Counted from the first letter of the stretch, positions 1 to 9,272 are shown. The stretch: 64,000 bases of DNA from CAWGQN01 sp963824885 (GCA_963824885.1 CAWGQN010000002.1:305438-369437); one strand, 5' to 3'. Notes: generated by a model from the sequence alone, not told the origin. Program-made: numbers and translations.

Positions 1-2
1 GT

Positions 3-747
3 GACCTCGAAAACGCGCCGTTTGTCGCGAATTCGCCGATGGCTGAAAAGTATCCAAAAGGCTATGGCTACAAAGACGAGTGCGCGGTTGATATGTGCCA
101 GTTGAATACGATCTTTACCGAGGTTGAATTGAAGAGGCCCGAGTTCTATCCGAATGCGACGGCCGCGGGCAGTAGACCGGGTGTTGAGGGGATGCGCGAT
201 GCGGTAGAGGGTGTCACGGGTCTCACGATTCAGTATTACGTGTTAATCGAAATGCAGGGATTCGCAGATTTGGTTGATGCTCTCGGTGGCGTCACGGTAA
301 ATGTAGCGGAGCGCGTGCCGATGGGTGCCGGACACGATGAACGAAACAATCCCGTCAAAATTACGGCGTGGATTGAGCCCGGAGTTCAAAAACTCGATGG
401 GTTTCACACTCTCTGGTACGCCCGCTCTCGATACTTGACGAGCGATTATGATCGCATGGCGCGACAGAGGCAAGTTCAAGAGGCAATTTTGCAGCAAGTT
501 TAATCCGGCCACCGTGCTGACGCGATTCGAAGAAGTCGCGAAGGCGGGAGTTCAGGTCGTCGATACGGATCTTCCTCAAGCAATGCTGGGGTATTTCGTC
601 AACCTCGCCCTCAAGTCGAAAGAATTGCCCGTGACAAACGTTGCGCTCGTGCCACCTCAGATTGACCCGGCAGACCCAGATTTCGATGCTATCCGTGGCA
701 TGGTGAAGGCTGCGATTGCCAACCCGCAAGCAGCCCAGCAGCACTAG
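3..747 (+). pseudogene. LytR-CpsA-Psr (LCP) family glycopolymer ligase, 5' partial and frameshifted
   Basis: LCP enzymes transfer undecaprenyl-linked glycopolymers onto peptidoglycan outside the membrane. The reading frame is open from the left edge, so the N-terminal membrane segment lies outside the window. Visible family features are the start of the catalytic core (SLPRD-like DLENAP), the stretch YYVLIEMQGFADLVDALGGV, and the YARSRY...DYDRMARQRQVQEAIL helix with its conserved arginines. That frame stops with TAA at 501-503. The expected continuation (NPATVLTRFEEVAKAGVQVV through to a stop at 745-747) is in the next frame, so one extra T in the TTT run at 499-501 explains the break. The gene lies beside the rhamnose/polysaccharide cluster, which fits ligation of its product to the wall. 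It could be a sequencing error. Confidence 0.85.
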
Positions 748-758
748 GCGTCGCGCGA

Positions 759-1895
759 CTAGAGATCGGCGTGGAGTTGCCACACTCGCTCGGCCGAATC
801 CCGCCAACTAAACGCGCGCGCGCGGTCGCGTCCGGCAACCGAGAGTTGCATGGCGAGATCGTGGTCGGTTGCCACCCTCGTGAGCGCGTGGGCAATGCGC
901 TCCGGGTACCCCGAGCCTGATCGCTCGACAACGAGGCTTGCTTCGGCGCCGACTTCGACGAGCGCGGGGGCATCCGAGTGAATGACCGGAGTACCGAGGC
1001 AAAATGCTTCGATCACCGGTAGCCCGAAGCCTTCTGCGAAGCTCGGATACACGAACACCGTTGCTCGATCAAGAACAACCGCGAGGTCGGTATCGCTCAC
1101 AAAACCGAGGGTGCGCACGCGCCCCTCACGAAGACCCGCGTCGTACGCGACGGCGGCAACGTCGATTCCACCCCAACCGGTCGGGCCGACGACCACGAGA
1201 GGAAGATCGGGCGCGTCGGGCAGCGCGAGCGCCTGAATGAGTTCTCTCAATCCCTTTCGCGGTTCGAGCGTGCCAACCGAAACAATGTATTCCGCGGGTA
1301 AGTCGAGGGCCTGGGCGCGAGCGTGGGCATCGGATGGGACCGCGAGGGACGAACTCGCGGCGCCTCCGATTACTCGGATCCGGTCGTCGACGCGAAGAAT
1401 CTCGGCAAGCTCGTGGGCGACCGCGTGAGTGGGAACAATGATCGCGTCCGCGTATTTCTTCGCGCGCTTTGCCATCGCTTTGTGCCACGCAACCCCTCGT
1501 TTGGTGAGTGTCTCGGGGTTCGTCCACGGAACGACATCGTGAATTGTCACGGCAATCTGATCACCGGGATTGTTGACGTGGTCGTGGTGGCGAAGCGGCG
1601 CACACAAGCTCGGCGCGTGAATCATGCTGTGTTTCGTTGTCACTGCAATTCCGAATTGCCACGCGGTTGCGAGGCCCCGGCGCGGAAGCACTGATTGGCG
1701 CAGTCCGGCAAGCCCGGGCACTTTCGCTTCGATTTCGCTCGCTTGTGCGTTGGTGAGCGCCGATGTCATCCCCTCGACCTCGCAATCGGCCGGGGCCGTG
1801 GTAACGAGCTGCCGCGTGAGCTCTTCGGTGTAGCGACCAATGCCGCCCGGTACCGGTGCGGCTAGCTGATCAAGAATCACCCGCAGAGTCGTCAT
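759..1895 (-). CDS. GT4-family (GT1 superfamily) glycosyltransferase
   Basis: A 378-residue GT-B glycosyltransferase, probably cytoplasmic, adding a sugar from a nucleotide donor to the lipid-linked polysaccharide. The N-terminus has the glycine-rich acceptor loop PGGIGRYTEEL. The middle has the SVGTLEPRKGLRELI strand-loop typical of GT4, and the C-terminal donor domain has the EGFGLPVIEAF (E-x7-E) motif starting near residue 288. The start (ATG at 1895) overlaps the end of rmlD by 26 nt, so rmlB, rmlD and this gene read as one transcript and the enzyme could use dTDP-rhamnose; that substrate is inference. It resembles the GT4 gene at 11656-12801 in length and motifs. Donor and acceptor cannot be read from sequence. 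Confidence 0.9.
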   Translation of the reverse strand: MTTLRVILDQLAAPVPGGIGRYTEELTRQLVTTAPADCEVEGMTSALTNAQASEIEAKVPGLAGLRQSVLPRRGLATAWQFGIAVTTKHSMIHAPSLCAPLRHHDHVNNPGDQIAVTIHDVVPWTNPETLTKRGVAWHKAMAKRAKKYADAIIVPTHAVAHELAEILRVDDRIRVIGGAASSSLAVPSDAHARAQALDLPAEYIVSVGTLEPRKGLRELIQALALPDAPDLPLVVVGPTGWGGIDVAAVAYDAGLREGRVRTLGFVSDTDLAVVLDRATVFVYPSFAEGFGLPVIEAFCLGTPVIHSDAPALVEVGAEASLVVERSGSGYPERIAHALTRVATDHDLAMQLSVAGRDRARAFSWRDSAERVWQLHADL

Positions 1896-2745
1896 TGTGT
1901 TTCACAACTCCCTCGCTCGTAGCTTCGTCGAGCGCGCTTTCCCACGGTCGCATGGGTCGGAGGCCGACGTGTTCCCATTTGTCTTGACTGAGCACAGAGT
2001 TTGCCGGCCGGGGCGCGGGACGCTGAAATTGCGCGCTGTCCGTCGGAGTGACCCTATCAGGGTCGAGTCCCGCCTGAGCGAACACCGCGCGGGCAAAATC
2101 GAACCACGACGCACGACCGGAATTGGTTGCATGATAGATGCCGGCCGACGCATGTGAATCGACGAGCTGAAGAATTCGGCGGGCCACATCGCGCGTCCAG
2201 GTTGGCTGGCCGAACTGGTCGTCGACGACGCTCACGGTCTCGCGCGTCGCGGCGAGTTGAAGCATTGATGTGACGAAATTTGACCCGCCCGAGCCGTACA
2301 GCCACGCGGTGCGAAGAATGAACGTTCCCGCGGGATGCGCGTCGAGCGCGAGCCGTTCGCCCTCTGCTTTCGACCGACCGTACGCCGAAATCGGGTTGCG
2401 AGGGGCATCTTCTCGATACGGTTCGGGTGCCCGACCGTCAAACACGTAGTCGGTTGAGAGATGTACGAGTCGCGCGTGAGATTCAGCGGCCGCGACCGCG
2501 AGGTTGCGCGCGCCGGTTGCATTGACTGAAAAGGCCTCATTTTCGTTGCTCTCGGCGTCGTCCACTTTTGTATAGGCGGCGGTGTTAATGACGACATCGT
2601 GCCCCGCGACGGCGTCGCGAACCGAGTCAAGGTTGGTGATGTCGAGACTGTCGCGACCACGTGCCGTGAAATCGCGATGGCGGAGGGTCTGTTGCACGTC
2701 GCGACCGAGCATTCCGCTCGCGCCCGTCACCAGGTATCGAGTCAT
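1870..2745 (-). CDS. rmlD: dTDP-4-dehydrorhamnose reductase
   Basis: RmlD catalyses the last step of dTDP-L-rhamnose synthesis, the NAD(P)H-dependent reduction of dTDP-4-keto-L-rhamnose. The protein is an extended SDR with the nucleotide-binding GASGMLG near the N-terminus, INTAAYTKVDDAE, the STDYVFDG strand, and the catalytic YGRSK (YxxxK). The open frame extends upstream to 2805, but homologues start at MTRYLVTGASG. The ATG at 2743-2745 overlaps the rmlB stop in ATGA, indicating translational coupling, so I chose that start (291 residues). rmlC and rmlA are about 5 kb away on the opposite strand, completing the pathway within the window. Confidence 0.95.
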   Translation of the reverse strand: MTRYLVTGASGMLGRDVQQTLRHRDFTARGRDSLDITNLDSVRDAVAGHDVVINTAAYTKVDDAESNENEAFSVNATGARNLAVAAAESHARLVHLSTDYVFDGRAPEPYREDAPRNPISAYGRSKAEGERLALDAHPAGTFILRTAWLYGSGGSNFVTSMLQLAATRETVSVVDDQFGQPTWTRDVARRILQLVDSHASAGIYHATNSGRASWFDFARAVFAQAGLDPDRVTPTDSAQFQRPAPRPANSVLSQDKWEHVGLRPMRPWESALDEATSEGVVKHNDDSAGDS

Positions 2746-3731
2746 GCGCCGAGCGATGCTTTTGCCTTGAGCGGCTCCCACCACGAGCGGTTGTCGCGGT
2801 ACCACCGCACAACGCTCGCGAGGCCGCTGTCAAACGGCACGAGCGGCACGTATCCGACTGCAGCGTGAATCTTGGACGTGTCGACCGAGTAGCGCAAGTC
2901 GTGGCCTTTTCGATCGGCAACGGGAGTAACGAGAGACCAATCGTGATTGGTCGCGTCGAGGAGGCGCTGAGTAAGTTCGCGGTTCGTGAGTTCGGTTCCG
3001 CCACCAATGTTGTAGATCTCTCCCGCCGAACCCCTGGTAAGCACGAGAGCGATCCCTCTCGTATGATCGTCGACGTGGAGCCAATCACGCACGTTGTTTC
3101 CGTCGCCGTAAAGCGGAACGGGTGAGTTGTCGATGAGGTTCGTGACAAAGAGCGGGATCAGTTTTTCAGGAAAGTGGTAGGGTCCGTAGTTATTGGAACA
3201 CCGGGTAATCGAAACGTTGAGGCCGTGCGTGCGATGGTAACTTCGCGCGATCAAGTCGCTTGAGGCTTTTGATGCCGAATACGGTGAATTTGGTTCGAGA
3301 ATGTGGTCTTCCGTCCACGAGCCCGTCGTGATCGAGCCATAGACCTCGTCCGTCGATACGTGCACAAAACGCTCGATGCCGTGACGCACCGCGGCGTCGA
3401 GCAACCGCTGTGTCCCGACGACGTTCGTTTCGACGAAGACGCTCGCATTGCGGACTGACCTGTCAACGTGCGATTCGGCGGCGAAGTGCACAACCGCGTC
3501 GACCGACGGGAACAGTGAATCGAGAAGGGCATTATCGCGAATATCACCCTCGACAAACGAGTATCGCGGAGAGTTTGCCACGCTCTTGAGGTTCTCGAGG
3601 TTGCCCGAGTACGTCAGTGCGTCGAGAACGACGACCTGGGCGTCTTCGAGGCCCCCATAAGAATTTTCGATCATGCGACGAACGAAATTCGAGCCAATGA
3701 ATCCGGCGCCACCAGTTACAAGAATTTTCAT
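2742..3731 (-). CDS. rmlB: dTDP-glucose 4,6-dehydratase
   Basis: RmlB converts dTDP-glucose to dTDP-4-keto-6-deoxyglucose using tightly bound NAD, the second step to dTDP-L-rhamnose. The 329-residue extended SDR has the Rossmann motif GGAGFIG at residues 7-13, HFAAESHVDRS, the catalytic STDEVYG (Thr-Asp-Glu), YSASK (YxxxK) and RCSNNYGPYHFPEKLIP, all diagnostic of the family. Length is normal. It is the first gene of the minus-strand rmlB-rmlD-glycosyltransferase run and overlaps rmlD by four bases. The 195-bp gap upstream is shared with the divergent GT2 at 3927. Confidence 0.97.
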   Translation of the reverse strand: MKILVTGGAGFIGSNFVRRMIENSYGGLEDAQVVVLDALTYSGNLENLKSVANSPRYSFVEGDIRDNALLDSLFPSVDAVVHFAAESHVDRSVRNASVFVETNVVGTQRLLDAAVRHGIERFVHVSTDEVYGSITTGSWTEDHILEPNSPYSASKASSDLIARSYHRTHGLNVSITRCSNNYGPYHFPEKLIPLFVTNLIDNSPVPLYGDGNNVRDWLHVDDHTRGIALVLTRGSAGEIYNIGGGTELTNRELTQRLLDATNHDWSLVTPVADRKGHDLRYSVDTSKIHAAVGYVPLVPFDSGLASVVRWYRDNRSWWEPLKAKASLGA

Positions 3732-3926
3732 GGTGCGAATTGCTGCTTCCTGTCGAGATAACCGCCTCGAGTCTACCGGGGATACCCGTTGCTAGACTTC
3801 GAGGCGTTCCCTCCGATGATTTCTCGGCGTCGGAGTCGAAATCTTCCCGTGTTGGTCGAGTATCGGCTAACCGCATCGTCGCTTACGTGTGCCCCTGGCG
3901 AGGGCCATTCTCGAGGAGTAGGCCCT

Positions 3927-4766
3927 ATGCCTCGTGTGTCAGTCGTGGTTCCCGCGTTCAATAATGAATCGTTCATCGCGGAGACACTGCGCTCGGTGCT
4001 CTCTCAGGATTTTGGCGACTTTGAACTCATCGTTTCGGACCATTCGTCAACCGATTCATCTCGAGAGATCATTGAGAATTTTGCGGGCGACCGGCGCGTG
4101 ACCGTGTTGTCGACGGCGCCGGGCGGTGGCGCGTGGGCGAACTGGCGTCGAGTGACCGACGCGGCGTCGGGCGAATATCTGAAGCTTCTCCCGGGCGATG
4201 ACGTGCTCTACCCGGGTGCTCTTGAATCCCACGTGGACGCTCTCGCGGCCCATCCGAGCGTTGCGCTCGTGTCGTCGCCTCGCGATATTCTCACGGCTCG
4301 CGGTGACGTACGCATTCGCAATCGGGGCCTCCAGGGCGTCAAGCGAGGAGTGCAGTCGGGTGTCGACGTCGTGCGCCACGCGGTGCGCCGCGGGACAAAC
4401 GTCTTTGGCGAACCCGGTTGCGTGACAATGCGCAGAAGCAGTCTCGAATCGGTTGGAGGGTGGGATGGTCAGTTTCCGTACCTCATCGATCAGACAACTT
4501 TTTCTCGAGTGCTCTTCACCGCCGACTTTCTCGCGGTTGATCGAGTGCTCGCCGGGTTTCGAGTGAGCACAACACAGTGGAGCGTTGCACTGATGGGCAA
4601 TCAGGCGCGCGACGCGAAGGCCTACAACCGGTGGTGCCGACACCGGGTTCCCGCTCGCATAAGCGCGTCAGATGTCTGGATCGGTAATAGGCGGGCCGAA
4701 GCCATGGCCCTAGCGCGCCGCGCGTTTTATTCGGTGAACCGACAACGAATGGTCGTTGAATCGTGA
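3927..4766 (+). CDS. GT2-family glycosyltransferase
   Basis: A 279-residue GT-A fold family 2 transferase. The N-terminus VSVVVPAFNNESFIAETLRS and SQDFGDFELIVSDHSSTDSS are the typical GT2 opening, and LLPGDDVLYPGAL carries the metal-binding DD pair in the DXD position. The open frame begins upstream at 3789, but the ATG at 3927 has a GAGGAG Shine-Dalgarno sequence at 3913-3918 and starts exactly at the conserved beta-strand. The stop overlaps the GTG of the next gene (GTGA), so the two are translationally coupled. It is related to the GT2 at 22413. Sugar specificity is unknown. Confidence 0.9.
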   Translation: MPRVSVVVPAFNNESFIAETLRSVLSQDFGDFELIVSDHSSTDSSREIIENFAGDRRVTVLSTAPGGGAWANWRRVTDAASGEYLKLLPGDDVLYPGALESHVDALAAHPSVALVSSPRDILTARGDVRIRNRGLQGVKRGVQSGVDVVRHAVRRGTNVFGEPGCVTMRRSSLESVGGWDGQFPYLIDQTTFSRVLFTADFLAVDRVLAGFRVSTTQWSVALMGNQARDAKAYNRWCRHRVPARISASDVWIGNRRAEAMALARRAFYSVNRQRMVVES

Positions 4767-6592
4767 CGGGTCGGCGGCAGACGACTGTGCCGAAGGGGTG
4801 GTACGTGGTTCGCTTCGCATCGCACGAGTGGCTGCTTTACGCTTTCGCCGCGGTCTTCTCGTTTGTCCTCGTCTGGTTTGCGCTCGACCTCGGGTCGCTC
4901 GATTGGCGAATTCCCCTCTATTACAACGGTGATGCGCTCGCGGTTGCGTCGCATTTCAAGACCGTCATCGAGACGGGGTGGTTCACGAATCAGCCCGCTC
5001 TCGGGGCGCCGTTCGGACAGCACTATGGCGACTATCCAACGGCCGACAATCTTCACTTTGTCGTGGCGCGAGTACTCGGTTTCGTGAGCGGTGAATTCGG
5101 CGTCACCATGAACGTGTACTTCATTGCTGGGTTTCCGCTGGCGGCAATCGCGGCGGTTTGGTTTTTGCGGATTGTCGGAGTCTCGCGAGCATTCGCCGTG
5201 GCCCTCGCCGTGGTGTACTCACTTGCGCCCTATCACTTTGTCAAAGGTGAGGGGCACCTCTTTCTCGCGTCCTATTATGTTGTTCCTTTGGCGTTGGTGG
5301 TCATTTATCGCGTGGCGATGGACGAGCCAATTTGGCGAGTGCGAGACTCCGGTGTGCGATGGACGAGATTTCTCACGACGCGCACGATTACCACGGTTGG
5401 AATTCTCGTGCTTTTGGGCACCGCCTCGTCGTACTATTCGATCTTTGCGGCGCTCATTCTCGCCGTCATCGGAATCGGCGTCGCGTGGCGAACGCGATCA
5501 TGGCGACGGTTGTGGGGGGCGACCACCGCGGGTGTTCTCATTGTCGTCACTATGTTCGCCAATGTGATTCCCAGTCTCCTGTTTCGATTGACGAATGGAG
5601 CGAACGACGCCGTTTTTGTTCGGAGCCCACCTGAAGCGGACCTTTACTCGTTCAAGTTTGCGGCGCTCCTCCTTCCGATGCCCGGTCATCGTTTTGAACC
5701 TTTTCGCGTGCTGCGAGAACTCTATGACTCGCACTATCCGCTTCCCTCGGAGGAGCCGGCGCTCGGGCTCATAGCCGGAGCGGGATTTGTGAGTCTTTTT
5801 ATCGTCGGGCTGTATTTTCTCTTGGCCGCGGGTCGACCAGAGTGGAGCGGACCGCGCAGCTACGTCCGGCGCTTGTCCATTGTGGCCGGTATTACGCTCG
5901 TTGCGTTCTTTTTCGGCACCGTCGGCGGCTTGTCGACTTTTCTCTCGTTCGCGTCATTTCCTATTCGGTCGTGGAATCGCATTTCCATCTTCATCGCGTT
6001 GCTTGCGCTTGCCGCCTTGGGACTCGTGCTTGATCGCTTGGTAGCCTGGATCGTCCACCGAATGAAGGCCAATCGTGCGATTGCCCGAGGGTGCATTGCC
6101 GCGGTTATTTCCGTTCTCATGATGGCTTTCGCGGTGTGGGACCAAGTGCCCCCGGTCAGCCCGGCTGCTCGCGCTCACACCTCCGACCTTTTTTCTTCGG
6201 ATGAAACATTTGTGCGAGGGATTGAGAATACGGTCCCTCGGGGCTGCCTTATTTACCAATTGCCATACATTGCATTTCCCGAATCACCCCCCGTTAACGG
6301 TGCGACCGATTCTGACCAACTGAGAATGTTTTTGCATTCATCGACGCTCACGTGGTCGGGTGGGGGAATAAAGGGTCGGGAACCGATTGACAAAGTTGGC
6401 GCGTACGCGTCGTTGCCGGTGCCCCGCATGAAAGAATCGCTCGCGGCCATCAACGCGTGCGGTGTTGTCATCGATCGGGTGGCTCTTGGCGACAAAAGTG
6501 CCGAGTTGCAGGGTGCAATCTCGCAATCCTTTGGTTCGACCGCGGTGATTTCGCCCGATGGCAGATTCGCGTTCGTGCGCCTTAAGCGCTGA
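4763..6592 (+). CDS. large polytopic membrane protein, GT-C-like
   Basis: A 609-residue protein with roughly eleven or more hydrophobic segments and a C-terminal non-membrane domain of about 130 residues (from the HTSDLFSSDETF region). The first extramembrane loop is large, with YYNGDALAVASHFK and GAPFGQHYGDYP; acidic residues at this position are typical of lipid-phosphate-sugar-using GT-C enzymes and YfhO-like proteins, so a sugar-modification role outside the membrane is inferred. It starts with GTG overlapping the stop of the preceding GT2 and is followed 24 nt later by a DPM/GtrB-like GT2 that could make its lipid-linked donor. I cannot name a specific family with confidence. Confidence 0.75.
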   Translation: MTGRRQTTVPKGWYVVRFASHEWLLYAFAAVFSFVLVWFALDLGSLDWRIPLYYNGDALAVASHFKTVIETGWFTNQPALGAPFGQHYGDYPTADNLHFVVARVLGFVSGEFGVTMNVYFIAGFPLAAIAAVWFLRIVGVSRAFAVALAVVYSLAPYHFVKGEGHLFLASYYVVPLALVVIYRVAMDEPIWRVRDSGVRWTRFLTTRTITTVGILVLLGTASSYYSIFAALILAVIGIGVAWRTRSWRRLWGATTAGVLIVVTMFANVIPSLLFRLTNGANDAVFVRSPPEADLYSFKFAALLLPMPGHRFEPFRVLRELYDSHYPLPSEEPALGLIAGAGFVSLFIVGLYFLLAAGRPEWSGPRSYVRRLSIVAGITLVAFFFGTVGGLSTFLSFASFPIRSWNRISIFIALLALAALGLVLDRLVAWIVHRMKANRAIARGCIAAVISVLMMAFAVWDQVPPVSPAARAHTSDLFSSDETFVRGIENTVPRGCLIYQLPYIAFPESPPVNGATDSDQLRMFLHSSTLTWSGGGIKGREPIDKVGAYASLPVPRMKESLAAINACGVVIDRVALGDKSAELQGAISQSFGSTAVISPDGRFAFVRLKR

Positions 6593-6616
6593 TTCGAATA
6601 GAGAAGGCGAACGAAC

Positions 6617-7714
6617 GTGGTAAATTCACGTCTCGTGACCCTCCCCGTTCGTCACCGGACCTACACGGTTTCGGTTGTGATTCCCGTCTTCCAGGGTGAG
6701 CGCACGCTCGATGGCGTCGTCGAGGAACTCAATCGACTGACGGCACGCAGCGTGACGCCCAACGGAAGATTTTTTCGGGTTGCAGAGGTCTTCCTCGTCT
6801 ACGACAACGGTCCCGACGAATCGGACACGGCAATTCGGCGAATCGACGCCGCGTATCCGGTTGTGACGGCGCTGTGGCTCAGTCGCAATGTGGGGCAGCA
6901 TGCCGCGACGCTCGCCGGGATGTCATCGTCGGCTGGCGAGTGGATCGTCACGATGGATGAGGACGGCCAACACGATCCCGCCGCGATTGGCGCATTTCTC
7001 GATGCAGCGATCGAAAGCAAAAGCGCCGTTGTTTACGCCCGATTCACGAATAATCGTCCAAACGGTTTTTTCCGCAGTGCGTCGTCGAAGATGGCGAAGC
7101 GATTGCTCGGCAGTTTTTTTCGCACGCCCGATTCCAGCGTGTTCCAAAGTCTTCGCTTGGTTCGTGGCGATGTGGGTCGACAGCTCGCGCAGTTTGCGGT
7201 ATCCGGGGTGTACCTCGATGTGGCGCTGTCGTGGGTGACCACGCGGATCACGGCCGTACCGACCGAATTGCGTTCGGGCGGTCATCGGCCATCGGGTTAT
7301 TCGATGACGAGACTCTTCGGGTATTTCTGGCGAATGGTTTTGACGAGCGGCACTCGCGGCCTGCGGTTCGTCAGTGTGCTGGGCGCGTGTTCCGCACTCG
7401 CCGGCGCGGTATTTGCGCTTGTCATTGTCACGAAAATCCTTGTCGGCGGGACCGTCGAGACCGAGGGCTGGGCCTCTCTCATGGTCGTGGTCTTGATGTG
7501 TTCGGGTGCCATTCTCGTTTCGTTGGGCGTTATCGCCGAGTACGTTGGCATGAGTCTTCACGTTGCGATGGGACGACCGCTGTACGTGCTCGTCGGCGAT
7601 CCGGAGTCGGGTGGCGACGAAGAAGCGCGATCATCGGTCAAGGACGTCTCGAGTGCCGAGCCCACGGGTTCGGCCCGATCCGTGCGGAACGATTGCCAGA
7701 GCACACCCACGTGA
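6617..7714 (+). CDS. GT2 glycosyltransferase with C-terminal membrane anchor (DPM/GtrB-like)
   Basis: A 365-residue enzyme with a GT-A domain (VSVVIPVFQGERTLDGVVEE, the NVGQHAATLAGM segment, and MDEDGQHDP with the DXD-type acidic residues) followed by two hydrophobic segments around residues 245-310. This is the architecture of polyprenyl-phosphate hexose synthases such as GtrB/ArnC/DPM. The predicted reaction is transfer of a hexose to undecaprenyl phosphate, giving a donor for an extracytoplasmic GT-C enzyme; the membrane protein immediately upstream is a natural partner (inference). The start is GTG at 6617 with AGAAGG just upstream. The tail after residue 330 is Ser/Glu-rich and probably disordered. 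Confidence 0.85.
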   Translation: MVNSRLVTLPVRHRTYTVSVVIPVFQGERTLDGVVEELNRLTARSVTPNGRFFRVAEVFLVYDNGPDESDTAIRRIDAAYPVVTALWLSRNVGQHAATLAGMSSSAGEWIVTMDEDGQHDPAAIGAFLDAAIESKSAVVYARFTNNRPNGFFRSASSKMAKRLLGSFFRTPDSSVFQSLRLVRGDVGRQLAQFAVSGVYLDVALSWVTTRITAVPTELRSGGHRPSGYSMTRLFGYFWRMVLTSGTRGLRFVSVLGACSALAGAVFALVIVTKILVGGTVETEGWASLMVVVLMCSGAILVSLGVIAEYVGMSLHVAMGRPLYVLVGDPESGGDEEARSSVKDVSSAEPTGSARSVRNDCQSTPT

Positions 7715-7780
7715 TGAACCGAGCGTTATTGACGTGATGTGTGGGACAGCGGTGACGACTGTCGCCGACGACGGAGTCTG

Positions 7781-7796
7781 TAGACTCGACGCCGTG
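7781..7796 (+). promoter_or_regulatory. -10 box and leaderless start of rmlC
   Basis: TAGACT at 7781-7786 fits the actinobacterial TANNNT -10 consensus and lies exactly seven bases before the GTG at 7794. No Shine-Dalgarno sequence precedes that GTG. This spacing predicts that transcription starts on the start codon. No convincing -35 was found at 17-19 bp. Confidence 0.45.
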
Positions 7797-8399
7797 CATA
7801 TTCGCGAACTTTCGATACCGGACTCGTATGAAATTACCCCGACAGTTCACGGGGATGATCGCGGTATTTTTCTTGAGTGGTATCGATTTGACCGCGTGGA
7901 GGAGGCGGTCGGGCACTCCCTGAACCTTCGCCAGGCAAACACGTCGGTATCGAAGCGTGGCGTCGTTCGCGGAATTCACTTTGCTGATATTCCCCCCGGT
8001 CAAGCGAAATACGTGACCGTATCTCACGGGGCGGTCATGGACTACGTGGTCGATATTCGCGTCGGCTCGCCCACTTTCGGTCGGTGGGACAGCGTCCTCC
8101 TCGACACGGTTGATCGACGGGCAATCTATCTCGCCGAGGGCCTGGGTCACGCGTTCATCGCGCTGACCGACAATGCGACGGTGAGCTATCTCGTCACCGA
8201 CGTGTTCAACGCGGCGCGCGAACACGGAATCAATCCACTGGATACCGATGTCGCTCTCGAGTTTCCGACAGATATTCAACCGCTCGTGGGTCCAAAAGAT
8301 ATCAGTGCACCGAGTTTGACCGATGCCGTTGCGAGCGGCATTTTGCCGACGTGGGACGACGCTCGTGGGTATTACGCATCGCTCGACACGGAGGGCTAA
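7794..8399 (+). CDS. rmlC: dTDP-4-dehydrorhamnose 3,5-epimerase
   Basis: RmlC epimerises dTDP-4-keto-6-deoxyglucose at C3 and C5, the third step to dTDP-L-rhamnose. The 201-residue cupin has the family motifs DDRGIFLEWY, NTSVSKRGVVRGIHF (catalytic His), YVVDIRVGSPTFG and GLGHAFIAL. The open frame runs further upstream to 7563, overlapping the preceding gene, but the family N-terminus (HIRELSIPDSYEITP) begins at the GTG at 7794, which also has a leaderless-type -10 box. rmlA follows three bases after the stop, so the two form an rmlCA operon. Confidence 0.95.
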   Translation: MHIRELSIPDSYEITPTVHGDDRGIFLEWYRFDRVEEAVGHSLNLRQANTSVSKRGVVRGIHFADIPPGQAKYVTVSHGAVMDYVVDIRVGSPTFGRWDSVLLDTVDRRAIYLAEGLGHAFIALTDNATVSYLVTDVFNAAREHGINPLDTDVALEFPTDIQPLVGPKDISAPSLTDAVASGILPTWDDARGYYASLDTEG

Positions 8400-8402
8400 C
8401 GC

Positions 8403-9272
8403 ATGAGAGGAATTATTCTCGCGGGCGGCAGTGGCACGCGCTTGTGGCCGATAACCAAGGGCATCTCGAAACAACTGATGCCCATTTACGACAAGCCAAT
8501 GATCTACTATCCCCTCTCGACGCTCATGATGGCGGGCATCAAGGAGATCTTGATCATTACGACGCCACACGACAACGCTCAGTTCCGGGCCCTTTTGGGT
8601 GATGGGTCAGACCTAGGAATTCGCCTCGAATACGAGGTGCAGCCCTCACCCGACGGTCTTGCTCAAGCGTTCGTCATTGGCAAAGAGTTCGTGGGGAACG
8701 AGAGCGTTGCCTTGGTATTGGGGGACAACATTTTCTACGGCGTCGGACTCGGTGCGTCTCTCCACGAGCACGCCGAAATTAGTGGCGCACGCATCTTCGC
8801 GTACCACGTGAGCAATCCACGCGCGTATGGTGTTGTCGAATTCGACGAGACGTTGACGGCGCTTTCAATTGAAGAGAAGCCTCAGCATCCGAAGAGCAGT
8901 TATGCGGTCCCGGGCTTGTATTTCTACGACAACTCGGTCATCGACATCGCCGCATCGATTACGCCGAGCGAGCGCGGAGAGCTAGAGATCAGTGCGGTCA
9001 ACGAGCGGTACCTTGAGAACGGTACACTTCACGTGCAAGTGCTCGACCGCGGAACGGCGTGGCTCGACACGGGGACCGTTGAATCCATGATGGATGCCTC
9101 GGAGTTTGTCAAGGTTGTCGAAGATCGTCAGGGTTTCAAAATCGGTTGCGTCGAAGAAATTGCGTGGCGTGCGGGGTGGATTAGCGATGAGCACCTCTCC
9201 GCCCTCGCGTCGCCCCTCATGAAAAGCGGATACGGCGGATATCTGGCTTCTCTTCTCGAGGAGCGCGCGTGA
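8403..9272 (+). CDS. rmlA: glucose-1-phosphate thymidylyltransferase
   Basis: RmlA makes dTDP-glucose from dTTP and glucose-1-phosphate, the committed first step of the rhamnose pathway and usually feedback-inhibited by dTDP-rhamnose. The 289-residue protein has the nucleotidyltransferase signature GGSGTRLWPITKGISKQLMP, VLGDNIFYG, and the C-terminal ELEISAVN and GTAWLDTGT motifs. Length is standard for the short RmlA type. An SD-like GGAGGG lies within the end of rmlC, whose stop is three bases upstream, so it should be co-translated with rmlC. Confidence 0.97.
   Translation: MRGIILAGGSGTRLWPITKGISKQLMPIYDKPMIYYPLSTLMMAGIKEILIITTPHDNAQFRALLGDGSDLGIRLEYEVQPSPDGLAQAFVIGKEFVGNESVALVLGDNIFYGVGLGASLHEHAEISGARIFAYHVSNPRAYGVVEFDETLTALSIEEKPQHPKSSYAVPGLYFYDNSVIDIAASITPSERGELEISAVNERYLENGTLHVQVLDRGTAWLDTGTVESMMDASEFVKVVEDRQGFKIGCVEEIAWRAGWISDEHLSALASPLMKSGYGGYLASLLEERA

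Noticed and set aside
7729..7734. TTGACG as the -35 of the rmlC promoter
   Set aside because: It is 46 bp from the TAGACT -10 box, far beyond the usual 16-19 bp.
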